In this document: piece after piece, positions 19,801-26,254 of the stretch
How the letters are laid out: each line of letters begins with the position of its first letter
Position numbering within the stretch: position 1 is the first letter of the stretch
NCBI RefSeq assembly: GCF_019645815.1
Contig: NZ_CP080997.1
Coordinates: forward strand, 1,864,880-1,928,879
Source: Mycolicibacter heraklionensis
GTDB taxonomy: Bacteria; Actinomycetota; Actinomycetes; Mycobacteriales; Mycobacteriaceae
Reading direction: 5' to 3'
DNA length: 64,000 nucleotides
Notes under the pieces: model-generated
Told to the model about the DNA's origin: nothing
Seen by the model: only the letters and a program-made list of their open reading frames with translations
Databases searched by the model: none
Program-made: the position numbers and the translations under genes

Positions 19801-19970
19801 CCCCAGAGCAGATCGATCAGTGTTTCGGCCGACACGACAGAACCGCCGTGCAGCCCGAGCATGGTGAGGATCGCGCGCGGTTTGGCGCCCGGGATTGTCA
19901 CCCGGGCGCCGTCCCGCCGGGCCTGAAGAGGTCCCAAAACCCCCAGCTCCACGGCTTGAATGGTAGTCAC
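10842..19970 (-). CDS. Giant SARP / class III cyclase / STAND ATPase regulator with 13 C-terminal NTF2-like half-modules
   Basis: About 3,042 residues. Residues ~5-95 form an OmpR-like winged helix and ~97-245 the bacterial transcriptional-activation (BTAD) helices of SARP regulators. Residues ~258-430 are a class III nucleotide cyclase: LLTDIEGST and GEGD give the two metal Asp, KTRGEGD the base-contact Lys, and VNRAAR the Asn and Arg. The STAND/AAA module has Walker A GEPGVGKTR near 485 and Walker B LILDDLHWA near 597, followed by TPR-like helices to ~1260. Residues 1276-3042 are one half-unit and six full units of a tandem NTF2/SnoaL-like repeat. The open frame reaches 21701, but beyond 19970 it is antisense to htpG. 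GTG 19970 or GTG 19952 is the likely start; neither has a strong ribosome site. The head resembles known mycobacterial cyclase regulators; the tail is unusual. Ligand and targets are unknown. Confidence 0.85.
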   Translation of the reverse strand: MTTIQAVELGVLGPLQARRDGARVTIPGAKPRAILTMLGLHGGSVVSAETLIDLLWGDEPPRTAAKALQTHISSLRRALGDGFVLTQGMGWILNTTEVDAPRYKLATRAGRDAAAAGDTTQSVVRFEEALNLWRGTPELPDSRRGISEKTRWVEGHAALVEDRADALLATGRAAEIVGELEAAVADAPLRERRWAQLMLALYRAGRQGEALGAYQRARSLLADELGVDPGPELRRLAAAIVAQDSALDHPVAQHLPSVTRAVTFLLTDIEGSTAAWEADAAAMAIALARHDELVEQVVTSRGGRLIKTRGEGDATFSVFDRPSAAAAAAMELQDAILHEPWGLREPMRIRIALHTGEVELRDGDYFGRAVNRAARLRSLAIGGQILCSGATAELVIDSLSDDVVLADLGMRALRNLPRPEHVFELRVQTAEQLEKTVDEPLERPDLPAVLTGPGRFVGRGLELEQLAAAWQAALAGGIHAMLIAGEPGVGKTRLAGEWSQQAFGQGAVVLYGRSDEDLGAPYQPFAEALRSLVPCIGPQRLRGLRGVEALLPLVPGLTDALPDLSAPPRADPDTERYALFDAVVALLELASARAPVVLILDDLHWAAKPTLLLLRHLLRFGDRTRVQIVATYRSTDLDRAHPLAAMLADLHRDGTADRLALGGLGADDVTAYVAEAGYDDEQLARALASVTGGNPFFLIEALRHVDESGGVWDPGTLPQGVREAVSRRLSRLPAETNKALAAAAVVGSRFAVDLVEQVVERDLVDAFEEACKAGIVIEESGGRYRFNHAIVRQALIAELASVRRMRLHQRIATTLEATPGADGELLAELAYHYFECAWAGNAAKAVEYCRRAADQAMSRLAYEGAADLYDRALHALEEIDDELPDRADQAAELLVARCEALLAAGEVASATRAVSQLQSVTVASDRLAAWATCFDGQLSMLIRPERLDEVETALAAAADKLAGLGDAEGEAKAHTVRAGCLARLGRIGDCEIALDSALTAARHAREHRRVNAVLAGAPLAALWGPNPVPRAGGRCLDVVRLLRITTDSPAVEATSTRCQAVLEAFRGRAATARRMIDSARRTVTEIGLRHALLEVEQFAGIIELVVDDPSGAEPHLRQAYHGFRRMGLEADTAETAALLGRTCLALDRVAEAEELCTESERLAGHALKASIAWRTLRALLLTRRGDHDAARQMAESAVDLAERTDALVDHGDACLALATVLNAAGDEAGARAAAERATALYERKGAEALAAKAHAMLGDPVAPVPAAPAESPAIDLTNAATRAAQRVMAAVDREDWDEFERLFAPQPSIESRRKIVGFAQTDLPTHQVMHQTRQDLEAGAIRVDHVIVAVRGERLALARVIVGTPDAGPGAPHDELLQVYGIDEEGRIALQVWFDLEDMDAAIAELDALQARFADKRSRTRHLENKAALVVERFYPHFAARDWEAIAQAAAEDYSIDDRRRTVNSGTRYGRAAGIQELQATAEVGFTITMLGTVATRGERLVLTRVRAAGHDPDAIHNEVLNVVEIDSEGKVVAVVVFDLEDIEAALAELDARYLAGEAAACAGTWSAITGVFVALSRGEMPPTTAEFTDIDNRALATVGKGDLMAYLRVALDDTVQNIVYAEAVHRLTDRGAVISHVAKGTSRDGLDVEWRLIDTLTVEGGLVSSCEMFDEADLDGALARLDELRPKSQRLENAASRAYQRFQSYFTTRDWEALREVLTDDVSTEDRRRVVGSGVRLGRDAVITELSALASTGSLNQALTADVVATRGRRLILTRTRYTASNEPAAYYFVGLEVIEVDANERVTARVGFDRDDFDAAIAELDARYLGGEAAPHSDVWSAVAGSYAALNQHKLPLITPDCVNIDHRTETAFGPGDVTAYIQAGWDVEQDIDIYVEQVHRLSSIGAVVTYTAQETSRDGLDAEWRGIAVFTVDSGTINRTEVFDEADLDAALTRYEELHQQPRQRENAAWQVAERLQPHFAARDWNAAAKLLADNFVNDDRRRVVGSGIRHGRDATMADAQATAGLFTDVTTTFLATRGTRLALARNSFSGTDRESGAFLTEALSILEVNSDDLATALVTFDIDDFDSAIAELDARYLAGEAAAYARTWSMLTATYAAANKQQLRLTPDCVTIDHRRLATIEVGDLAAYIRSSWDDAQSFHVYIAAVHRLSTHGAVFTQAARGTSGQGFDAEWQEVLVATFADDLVNRCELFDEADLDAALTRFEELQPKLVRLGNAAGRVYERILAHFAAQDWAAIAGTLADDCSTMDRRRVVNAGLRHGRDAVVAEVAAIAEVGVVLTSDIVATRGERLVLSRGRALENVHRPDAFRSDLLDVVEIDANEKVVARVIFDLDDIDAAFTELDTRYLAGEAAAYAQTWSLIMQGFAALNRRELFPTTPDWVNIDHRRGTPIAPGEMPKLLSAMWTFPSDLSHFIDAVHRLNDRGAVYTYRAQEFSTDGFYAEWHGITVITFEGHLVNRCEVFDGEDLDAALARFDELQQQPRQLEHLENTARRVERRFESSFASRDWEAMAELLADDSSTDDRRPLVGVGVRRGRDTVIADWRATADVGVLNVSSSVIATRGERLVLGRYRFAGNDQRPEAFHTDVLGVLEIDDSQRITSAVMLDIDEIDSALAELDARYLAGEAAAYAHTWSLVLGAYAGFNRRDLAATTPDWVSIDHRRGAAFASGDMVQYIQAAWDDSPDTRIYIAVVHRLSDIGAVVTHVAQGISQEGFDAEWRDINVVTVDGDLVDRSELFDGDDLDAALARFEELGRWTPPLENAATRVCARVADAYNRRDGDALFALASADSRYEDRRKGLRDTHEGAEVQKVVDATLETTPSSWRMEMEPIALRGSRLTLTRRSYRDSDDPDQPITVDMLSVIEVDSDALMNRSVTFDPDDIEAAVAELDARYLAGEAAAHAHTWSTILRAFDAFNAHQLPATTPDWVNVDHRRGRAFSPGDLVPYIHAAWELAPQAKIYVEAVHRLTDLGAVVTQVLRGTSPNGFDAEWLEVNLLTVDGDLINRSELFDEEDLGAALARFDELS
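10845..16145 (-). repeat. Intragenic array: one half-unit and six full units of a ~270-residue NTF2/SnoaL-like repeat
   Basis: Protein-level tandem repeats at the 3' end of the giant regulator. In gene order: half-unit 0, 16145-15705 (147 aa); unit 1, 15704-14898 (269); unit 2, 14897-14082 (272); unit 3, 14081-13275 (269); unit 4, 13274-12456 (273); unit 5, 12455-11643 (271); unit 6, 11642-10845 (266). Each full unit opens with a LENAA-like motif, passes through RDWEA, DDRRR, GRDAV and VATRGERL, and ends its first half with FDLDDIDAAIAELDARYL. The second half runs HTWS, DHRR, AVHRL, GAVVT and DAEW, and ends FDEADLDAALARFDEL. The matching endings suggest both halves descend from one NTF2-like domain, giving 13 modules. 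Units differ at many positions, so the array is old rather than freshly duplicated. Confidence 0.85.
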
Positions 19971-20081
19971 GTGGCAATCGTCGGTGGGGCGATTCAACAC
20001 GCGGTCAAGATCCGGTAAAGACCCGATCGGGGGCGCGTCGCAGGTGGCTTGACCCCCCGAGGAACACGACGAAGGCGTCGG

Positions 20082-20087
20082 TAAAAT
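20082..20087 (+). promoter_or_regulatory. Putative -10 element of a leaderless htpG promoter
   Basis: TAAAAT, matching the TANNNT mycobacterial -10, lies nine bases upstream of the htpG ATG. Transcription would start at or next to the A of the start codon. No Shine-Dalgarno sequence precedes the ATG, which fits a leaderless transcript. The matching -35 region (about 20059-20064, GAGGAA) is weak. Prediction only. Confidence 0.45.
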
Positions 20088-20096
20088 TTGGCGCTT

Positions 20097-22031
20097 ATGA
20101 GCGAACGTGTGGAGCAGCTGGAATTTCAGGCTGAGGCCCGACAGCTGCTGGATTTGATGGTCCATTCGGTCTACTCCAACAAGGACGCGTTCCTGAGGGA
20201 GCTGATCTCCAACGCCTCCGACGCACTGGACAAGCTGCGGCTCGAGGCGTTCCGCAACAAGGACCTCGAGGCAGACACCTCCGACCTGCACATCGAGATC
20301 GAGGTGGATAAGACGGCCCGCACCCTGACGGTCCGCGACAACGGCATCGGTATGTCGCGTGATGAGGTGGTGGATTTGATCGGCACGCTGGCCCGCTCCG
20401 GCACCGCCGAGCTGCGCCAGCAACTGCGCGAAGCGCAGAACGCCAAAGCATCCGAAGAGCTGATCGGCCAGTTCGGGATCGGCTTCTACTCGGTGTTCAT
20501 GGTCGCCGACAAGGTTGAGATGGTCACCCACAAGGCCGGCCAGAGCGAAGCCATCCGGTGGGAATCCAGTGGTGACGGCACCTACACCATCGAACCCGTT
20601 GAGGAAGCGCCGCAGGGCACGTCGATCACCTTGCACCTCAAGCCCGAAGACGCCGAAGACGCGTTGCACGACTACACCGCGGAGTGGACGATCCGTGGCC
20701 TGGTCAAGAAATACTCCGACTTCATCGCCTGGCCGATCCGGATGCAGGTCGAGCGCCGGACGCCGGCTGCCGAAGAAGGTGGCGAGGAGACGGTCACGGT
20801 GGAGACCGCGACGCTGAACTCGATGCAGGCACTGTGGGCGCGTCCCAAAGACGAAGTCTCGCAAGAGGAATACAACGAGTTCTACAAGCACATCGCGCAC
20901 GCCTGGGACGACCCGCTCGAGGTCATCGCGATGAAGGCCGAAGGCACCTTCGAATACCAGGCCCTGTTGTTCATCCCGTCGCACGCCCCGTTCGACCTGT
21001 TCAACCGGGACGCCCAGGTCGGCGTCCAGCTGTATGTCAAGCGCGTGTTCATCATGGGCGACTGCGACCAGCTGATGCCCGAGTACCTGCGCTTCGTCAA
21101 GGGCGTCGTCGACGCAGCGGACATGTCGCTCAATGTCTCCCGGGAGATCCTGCAGCAGGACCGCCAGATCAACGCGATTCGCCGGCGGTTGACCAAGAAG
21201 GTGTTGTCGACCATCAAGGAGCTGCAGTCGCAGCGGCCCGACGACTACCGCACGTTCTGGACCGAGTTCGGCCGCGTCGTCAAGGAGGGGTTGCTCTCCG
21301 ACTTCGACAATCAGGAGGCCCTGCTTGCGATCAGCTCGTTCGCCTCGACGCACAGCGACTCCGAGCCGACCACGCTGGCCGAGTACGTCGAACGCATGAA
21401 AGACGGCCAGGAGCAGATCTTCTACGCGACCGGCGAATCCCGCCAGCAGCTGCTGAAGTCGCCGCACCTGGAGGCGTTCAAGGCCAAGGGCTACGAGGTG
21501 CTGCTGCTCACGGATCCGGTCGACGAGATCTGGGTCAACACCGTCGCCGAATTCGCCGGGAAACCGCTGCAGTCGACGGCCAAGGGTGAGGTGGATCTGG
21601 ACTCCGAGGAGGACAAGGCCGCGCACGAGGCCGAGCGCGAGGAACAGCAGAAGGATTTCGCCGACCTGCTGGCGTGGCTGGAGCAGACGCTGACCGAGCA
21701 CGTCAAAGAGGTGCGGCTGTCGACCCGGCTGACCGAGTCACCGGCCTGCCTGATCACCGACACCTTCGAGATGACCCCGGCCTTGGCGCGCATCTACCGC
21801 GCCAACGGCCAGGAGGTTCCGGTCGGCAAGCGCATCCTCGAACTCAACCCGCACCATCCGCTGGTCACCGGTCTGCGCCAGGCGCACAGCGAGCGCGGCG
21901 GCGAGGATGCCGACTTGGCCGAGACCGCGGAGCTGCTCTACGGCACAGCGCTGTTGGCCGAAGGTGGGGCGCTGGAGGATCCGGCTCGTTTCGCCGAGCT
22001 GCTGGCGCACCGGCTGGCCCGCACCGTCTGA
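20097..22031 (+). CDS. htpG: Hsp90-family chaperone HtpG
   Basis: Cytoplasmic ATP-dependent chaperone of 644 residues, full length for bacterial Hsp90. The N-terminal GHKL ATP-binding motifs are all present: NASDALDKLRLEA, DNGIGM, GTLARSGT and GQFGIGFYSVFMVADKV. The middle-domain catalytic loop (VDAADMSLNVSREILQQ) and a C-terminal dimerisation region follow. The ATG at 20097 was chosen over the TTG at 20088; a TAAAAT -10 element nine bases upstream supports this start. It is transcribed divergently from the giant cyclase regulator, with 126 bases between the two starts, so both promoters share that space. Confidence 0.97.
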   Translation: MSERVEQLEFQAEARQLLDLMVHSVYSNKDAFLRELISNASDALDKLRLEAFRNKDLEADTSDLHIEIEVDKTARTLTVRDNGIGMSRDEVVDLIGTLARSGTAELRQQLREAQNAKASEELIGQFGIGFYSVFMVADKVEMVTHKAGQSEAIRWESSGDGTYTIEPVEEAPQGTSITLHLKPEDAEDALHDYTAEWTIRGLVKKYSDFIAWPIRMQVERRTPAAEEGGEETVTVETATLNSMQALWARPKDEVSQEEYNEFYKHIAHAWDDPLEVIAMKAEGTFEYQALLFIPSHAPFDLFNRDAQVGVQLYVKRVFIMGDCDQLMPEYLRFVKGVVDAADMSLNVSREILQQDRQINAIRRRLTKKVLSTIKELQSQRPDDYRTFWTEFGRVVKEGLLSDFDNQEALLAISSFASTHSDSEPTTLAEYVERMKDGQEQIFYATGESRQQLLKSPHLEAFKAKGYEVLLLTDPVDEIWVNTVAEFAGKPLQSTAKGEVDLDSEEDKAAHEAEREEQQKDFADLLAWLEQTLTEHVKEVRLSTRLTESPACLITDTFEMTPALARIYRANGQEVPVGKRILELNPHHPLVTGLRQAHSERGGEDADLAETAELLYGTALLAEGGALEDPARFAELLAHRLARTV

Positions 22032-22040
22032 GCGCGGCCG

Positions 22041-23045
22041 TTAGGGCACCAGCACCACTTTGCCGACGTTCTCGCGGGCGGCCAGAATGCGGTGGGCCTC
22101 GGGCGCATTCGCGAACGGCACCGCCGCATGCACCACCGGGGCCGCGGTCCCGCCTGCCAGCGCCTCGGACAGTGGGGCGATCCAGGGTCCGAGGGTGCCC
22201 CGATCGTCCCACAGCCGCAGCATGTTCAGGCCGATGACGGCTTTGGACTGCTCCATCTGCGTGATCAGACTGAAACCGCGCAGCATCGCCAGCGCCTGCG
22301 GCGCCGCCCGCAGCAGCGACCGCTTCTCACCCTGCTGCAGCGACGAAAGACCGTAGGCAACAAGGCGTCCGCCGGGACGCAACAACTTCAGCGAGCGCCG
22401 CAGCGAGGTGCCGCCGAGCCCGTCGAGCACGATGTCATACGACGGCAGGCCCTCCCACCAGCCTTTGCGGCGGTAGTCGATGGCGCGGTCGATGCCCAGC
22501 GCCTCGAGCTGGGCGTGTTTGCCCGGTGACGCGGTGCCGTGCACGACGGCCCCGGCAGCCTTGGCCAGCTGGATCGCCGCGATGCCGACGCCGCCTGCCG
22601 CGGCATGCACCAGCACGCGCTCGCCCGCCCGCAGCGACCCGTAGCCATGCAGCGCCGCCCACGCCGTCGCATAGTTCACCGGTATCGCCGCGCCCTCCTC
22701 GAAGCTCATCGACGGCGGCAGGGAGACCGTGTCGGCGGCGTTGGCGTTGACGATCTCGGCGTAGCCGCCGAAACGGGTGCCGGCCAGCACCCGCTCGCCG
22801 ATACGGGCCGGGTCAACACCGTCACCGACCGCCTCGATGGTCCCGGCCACCTCGTAGCCGACCACGGCGGGCAGCTTCGGCGCATCGGGATACAGACCCA
22901 CCCGGGCAAGGTGGTCGGCGAAGTTCACGCCCGCCGCACGCACCCCGATCCGCACCTGGCCGCTGGCGGGCGGCGGAGGGTCGGGGCGATCCTGTACCTG
23001 CAGCACCGACGGGGGCCCGTGTTTGGTGATGACGACGACGCGCAT
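22041..23045 (-). CDS. Zinc-independent quinone oxidoreductase (MDR family)
   Basis: Medium-chain dehydrogenase/reductase of 334 residues, NADPH:quinone reductase type. The GroES-like N-terminal half carries [15 protein letters not shown] and [14 protein letters not shown]. The Rossmann half has the NADPH-binding [20 protein letters not shown]. The zinc-ligand cysteines of alcohol dehydrogenases are absent. It probably reduces quinones or activated alkenes using NADPH in the cytoplasm. The ATG at 23045 was chosen; the open frame continues upstream but is antisense to the next gene. It converges with htpG 9 bases away and diverges from the CMD-family gene with 39 bases between starts. Confidence 0.88.
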   Translation of the reverse strand: MRVVVITKHGPPSVLQVQDRPDPPPPASGQVRIGVRAAGVNFADHLARVGLYPDAPKLPAVVGYEVAGTIEAVGDGVDPARIGERVLAGTRFGGYAEIVNANAADTVSLPPSMSFEEGAAIPVNYATAWAALHGYGSLRAGERVLVHAAAGGVGIAAIQLAKAAGAVVHGTASPGKHAQLEALGIDRAIDYRRKGWWEGLPSYDIVLDGLGGTSLRRSLKLLRPGGRLVAYGLSSLQQGEKRSLLRAAPQALAMLRGFSLITQMEQSKAVIGLNMLRLWDDRGTLGPWIAPLSEALAGGTAAPVVHAAVPFANAPEAHRILAARENVGKVVLVP

Positions 23046-23084
23046 GGGTTTCAGCCTATTGCCGCGCGGTCCATAATCCTTGAG

Positions 23085-23825
23085 ATGGACGTTCTCGATG
23101 AGCTGAACCGGTTGGTGGCGTTGTCGGGCGAAGTGGCGGCCGAGTCCGATCCCGCGGTGGCCGAGTTCGCCGAGCAGTTCTGTGTCGATGTCTCGATGAT
23201 CACCGATGATCAGCGGGACCGGCTGCGGGAGGCATTGGGGGAGCAGACGTTCGGTGCGGTCGTGCAGATGTTCATCGCGGACTTCGCGCCACGGGTGCGT
23301 GCCGGCCTCGATGCCCTGGGGGTGGCGCTGCCGCCACCTGCGGTTGAGCGCGACGCCTCGGGCCATCTGGCCGATGCCTTGTTCAACGGGTTCATGCCGG
23401 CCGTGGCCCGGCTGCGGTCGCTGGACGCGGTGACCTCGGAGGTGGTCCGGCTGCGCGGTGCGGCCCAGCACAACTGCCGGCTGTGCAAGTCACTGCGCGA
23501 GACGACTGCGCTGGACGCCGGAGGCTCCGAATCGCTCTACGACGACATCGAACGTTTCGAGGAGTCGGTGCTGCTCAGCGATGCGCAGAAGGCCGCGTTG
23601 CGCTACGTCGACGCGCTGATCTGGACGCCGGCGCACATCGACGCCGACGTAGCCGCTGCAGTGCACCGGCACTTCACCGACGAGCAGGCCATCGAGCTGA
23701 CCCTGGACGTGATGCGCAACGCCGGCAACAAGATTGCGGTGGCACTGGCCGCCGACGCGCCGCGGGTCGCCGACGGCACCGAGCGCTATCTGCTGGATGC
23801 CGACGGCCAGACCGTATTCGGCTGA
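23085..23825 (+). CDS. AhpD-like carboxymuconolactone decarboxylase family protein
   Basis: Protein of 246 residues with an alpha-helical AhpD-like fold. The C-terminal half has a CxxC pair at C131 and C134 (CRLCK), as in AhpD-type peroxidase reductases, though the usual downstream histidine is not clearly placed. The ATG at 23085 follows the divergent quinone oxidoreductase gene closely. A redox role for the CxxC pair is plausible from the family; the true substrate is unknown. Its 3' end nearly touches the convergent hydrolase gene (2 bases between stops). Confidence 0.7.
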   Translation: MDVLDELNRLVALSGEVAAESDPAVAEFAEQFCVDVSMITDDQRDRLREALGEQTFGAVVQMFIADFAPRVRAGLDALGVALPPPAVERDASGHLADALFNGFMPAVARLRSLDAVTSEVVRLRGAAQHNCRLCKSLRETTALDAGGSESLYDDIERFEESVLLSDAQKAALRYVDALIWTPAHIDADVAAAVHRHFTDEQAIELTLDVMRNAGNKIAVALAADAPRVADGTERYLLDADGQTVFG

Positions 23826-23827
23826 GC

Positions 23828-24691
23828 TCAGGCGGAGTGACGGGCCAAAAAGCCCAGGATGGCGTCGGCGAAGATGTCGTTGCGGTCCCCGGCGACCATG
23901 TGACCGGCCCCGGCAACGTCGACGAACTCCACCTGAGGGAACCGGGCCAGGAACTCCTCGGCGTTGGCGGCGCTGACCAGGTCGCTGAGCTGACCGCGTA
24001 CCAGCAGCATCGGTACGCCGCCGTCGAGGATGGTCTGCACCGCGGCATTGAGGCGGTCGACGTCGTGGATCTCCAGCGGGGCCAGTTCCTCGCTGCCGTT
24101 GACGAACTTCGGATCCCAGTGCCAATACCAACGGTCACCGCGGCGGCGCAGGTTGGCGGTGAGCCCGTTCAGGTCCGCCGGGCGGGGTCGGTGCGGGTTG
24201 TAGGCGGCGATCGCGTCGGCGACCTCGTCGAGGGAGCCGAAGCCGGACTCCATCCGCTCAGCCATGAACGCCTGTATCCGCTCGGCGCCGCCGGCGTCCA
24301 TGTTCGGGACGATGTCGACGAGCACCACTGCGCTCGCCGCACCGGGAGCCAGTTCGCCGCAGAGCAGCATCGAGGTACACCCGCCCAGTGAGGCGCCGAC
24401 CAGTACCGGGTCCGGCGGCAGGGTGCGCAGCACCTCGTGGACGTCGGCGGCGAAGCTGACCAACCGGTAGTCGCCCTCGCTGGCCCAATCGGATTCGCCG
24501 TGGCCGCGCAGGTCAACGGTGACCGCCTGCCAGCCACGCTCGGCCACCGCCGCGGCGGCCCGGGCCCAGGAGCGGCGGGTCTGCCCGCCGCCGTGCAGGA
24601 AGACCACCGCACGCGCGTCGGGATCACCGTGCCGGTCGGCGATGATCCGGACATCGCCGGGGGCGTGGGTGACGAACGTTTCGGCGGTCAT
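23828..24691 (-). CDS. Alpha/beta hydrolase
   Basis: Soluble alpha/beta-fold hydrolase of 287 residues. The oxyanion region is FLHGGGQTRRSW. The nucleophile elbow is GASLGG with Ser101, the acid is probably in RGQLSDLV, and the catalytic His is in GAGHMV near residue 264. This pattern fits esterases, epoxide hydrolases and C-C bond hydrolases; the acid position does not identify the substrate. The ATG at 24691 was chosen because the frame further upstream runs antisense across the DoxX gene and is low complexity. No signal peptide is seen, so it acts in the cytoplasm. Confidence 0.85.
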   Translation of the reverse strand: MTAETFVTHAPGDVRIIADRHGDPDARAVVFLHGGGQTRRSWARAAAAVAERGWQAVTVDLRGHGESDWASEGDYRLVSFAADVHEVLRTLPPDPVLVGASLGGCTSMLLCGELAPGAASAVVLVDIVPNMDAGGAERIQAFMAERMESGFGSLDEVADAIAAYNPHRPRPADLNGLTANLRRRGDRWYWHWDPKFVNGSEELAPLEIHDVDRLNAAVQTILDGGVPMLLVRGQLSDLVSAANAEEFLARFPQVEFVDVAGAGHMVAGDRNDIFADAILGFLARHSA

Positions 24692-24750
24692 CTTGGGATC
24701 GTAAGCCGGGGCCCCACCGCGGCAGTCACGGTGTCGTCGGGAATCACCGT

Positions 24751-25134
24751 TCAGACGAATGGCTGCAGGTCGAACCGGCCCCAGGCGAGAAAGGCGAACA
24801 CAGCCAGAAACGCGACGTCGCCGGCCATGTGCCCCCACTCGCTGCGGCGGAATCTGGTGGTGGCGGCGCCAGCCATGAACAGCATGAGGCCGCAGGCCGC
24901 CAGCGGCACGAGCACGGGTGCCACGCGGAGCGCCGCCGGGAGAATCAGGCCGAGGGCACCGATCATCTTGATGGTTCCGATGGCCTTGATGTGGCCGCTG
25001 CTGAAGTCGTCGACCCAGTGCTGGCTGGCACCCAGTGACCGGATCTTCTCTTTGGGCGTCAGCACCTGAATGGCGCCGCCGATGAAATACGCGATGGCGG
25101 CGACGCCGGCGATGATCCACAGGGCGGTGTTCAT
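24751..25134 (-). CDS. DoxX-like integral membrane protein
   Basis: Small membrane protein of 127 residues with four hydrophobic segments. It resembles the DoxX/DoxX-like family, with the typical IKAIGTIKMIGALGLILPA segment in the middle. Biochemistry for this family is thin; roles in redox balance have been proposed. The ATG at 25134 is preceded by AAGGAG six bases upstream. It diverges from an ECF sigma factor carrying a SnoaL tail, an arrangement seen with ECF41-like sigma factors, whose targets often include neighbouring DoxX, CMD or oxidoreductase genes (family knowledge). It is therefore a likely target of that sigma factor. Confidence 0.75.
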   Translation of the reverse strand: MNTALWIIAGVAAIAYFIGGAIQVLTPKEKIRSLGASQHWVDDFSSGHIKAIGTIKMIGALGLILPAALRVAPVLVPLAACGLMLFMAGAATTRFRRSEWGHMAGDVAFLAVFAFLAWGRFDLQPFV

Positions 25135-25149
25135 GGTGTACTCCTTCGT

Positions 25150-25212
25150 GGTTACCTCGATCGGGTGGGGTTCGTCATTACCTATGACGGACCGGCACCA
25201 CGAGAGGTAACC
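25150..25212. promoter_or_regulatory. Nested inverted repeats in the DoxX/sigma divergent promoter
   Basis: The 79-base divergent region contains an outer pair, GGTTACCTC (25150-25158) and GAGGTAACC (25204-25212), which are perfect reverse complements. Nested between them is the palindrome CGTCAT-TACCT-ATGACG (25173-25189). Another GGTTACCT occurs at 26154-26161, downstream of the sigma gene. The symmetry suggests either a shared operator or two mirror-image sigma-dependent promoters. The sequences are directly visible; function is inferred. Confidence 0.5.
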
Positions 25213-25213
25213 G

Positions 25214-26086
25214 ATGACGACCGAGTCGCAACTGGCGCAGGCATTCGAGCAGCAGCGTCACCGCCTGCTGGCGCTGGCGTATCGGGTGCTGGGCTCAGGG
25301 GCGGACGCCGAAGACGCGGTCCAGGAGGCGTGGTTGCGGCTGTCCCGCCAGGACGTCGATGCGATCGACAACCTGCCGGCGTGGTTGACGACGGTGATCA
25401 GCCGCATCTGCATCGACACCCTGCGTTCGCGCGCCGCCCGGCCCGAGATCTCGACCGATCAAGACCTTCCCGAACTCGTGGTGACCGACGATAGCGACAC
25501 TCCGGAAGACGCTGCGGTGCTGGCGGATTCAGTCGGGCTGGCGCTGCTGGTCGTGCTGGGATCGCTGCGCCCCGATGAGCGGCTCGCGTTTGTGTTGCAC
25601 GACATGTTCGCCGTTCCGTTCGCCGAGATCGGGCCGATCGTCGGGAAGTCGGCTGATGCCGCCAAGATGCTGGCCAGCCGGGCGCGCCGCAAGGTCCGGG
25701 ACGTACCCACGCCGGCGGGGGATCGGCATGTGCAGCGTGAGGTCGTCGATGCCTTCCTGGCCGCCGCGCAGGGAGGGGACTTCGGCGCTCTCCTGCGGGT
25801 GCTCGATCCCGAGGTCACGTGGCGTCAGCACACGGTCCGCGGTGTGACCGTCACGACCGGGGCCAGTGCGGTCGTGGAGGCGGTCCGTCGAGGTCAGGGG
25901 GCGCGCATCACCGCGCGTCGTGTCCTGGTCAACGGCGAGCCGGGAATCTTGGGCTGGGGTCCGACGGGCCGGCCGCTGGCCTTGATGGCGTGCACGGTGC
26001 GGGACGGTCGCCTGGTGGGCATCGTGTCGATCACGGACCCGGTGCGGTTGGCCGGCATGGAGTTGCCCGATCCGCCGGACGCATAA
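25214..26086 (+). CDS. ECF sigma factor with C-terminal SnoaL-like domain (ECF41/SigJ type)
   Basis: Sigma factor of 290 residues. Region 2 spans about residues 10-75 (LLALAYRVLGSGADAEDAVQ and AWLTTVISRICIDTLRSR) and region 4 about 120-170 (LRPDERLAFVLHDMFAVPFAEIG, with SADAAKMLASRARRKVR). Residues ~175-285 form a SnoaL/NTF2-like tail. In ECF41-type factors that tail replaces a separate anti-sigma factor and modulates activity (family knowledge). The usual NPDKL-like motif is degenerate here (TDPVRLAG). No anti-sigma gene is adjacent. The ATG at 25214 has GAGAGG upstream. It diverges from the DoxX-like gene across nested palindromes, suggesting autoregulation and control of that gene. Confidence 0.88.
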   Translation: MTTESQLAQAFEQQRHRLLALAYRVLGSGADAEDAVQEAWLRLSRQDVDAIDNLPAWLTTVISRICIDTLRSRAARPEISTDQDLPELVVTDDSDTPEDAAVLADSVGLALLVVLGSLRPDERLAFVLHDMFAVPFAEIGPIVGKSADAAKMLASRARRKVRDVPTPAGDRHVQREVVDAFLAAAQGGDFGALLRVLDPEVTWRQHTVRGVTVTTGASAVVEAVRRGQGARITARRVLVNGEPGILGWGPTGRPLALMACTVRDGRLVGIVSITDPVRLAGMELPDPPDA

Positions 26087-26165
26087 CAGCGGACTCTTAA
26101 TCAGCGGGTCCGGGGGTGGGCACACCCGTCGTAGGTAGGGACTTTGCTCAGTCGGTTACCTGCAA

Positions 26166-26201
26166 ATGAGGAAGGCCCCGCTGTTGCGTGGCCTTCCTCA
26201 T
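26166..26201. terminator. Bidirectional hairpin terminator between the sigma gene and the histidine-rich peptide gene
   Basis: A perfect 12-bp stem, ATGAGGAAGGCC (26166-26177) with GGCCTTCCTCAT (26190-26201), and a 12-base loop. No U-run follows, which is common for mycobacterial terminators. It lies between two converging genes (stops at 26086 and 26255) and could end both transcripts. Confidence 0.75.
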
Positions 26202-26254
26202 CGGTTGCGCACGGTCCATTGCCGACGTTGCGTACACGGCCACGCGGCGAGTGA

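Noticed and set aside
19971..21701. N-terminal extension of the giant minus-strand open frame to 3,619 codons
   Set aside because: This part is exactly antisense to htpG, reads as low-complexity Leu/Arg/Asp/His sequence, and precedes the recognisable winged-helix start. It is a GC-driven shadow.
22535..23085. Upstream extension of the CMD-like gene and other long plus-strand frames across 22.5-23.1 kb
   Set aside because: They lie opposite the well-supported quinone oxidoreductase gene and have shadow-type composition.
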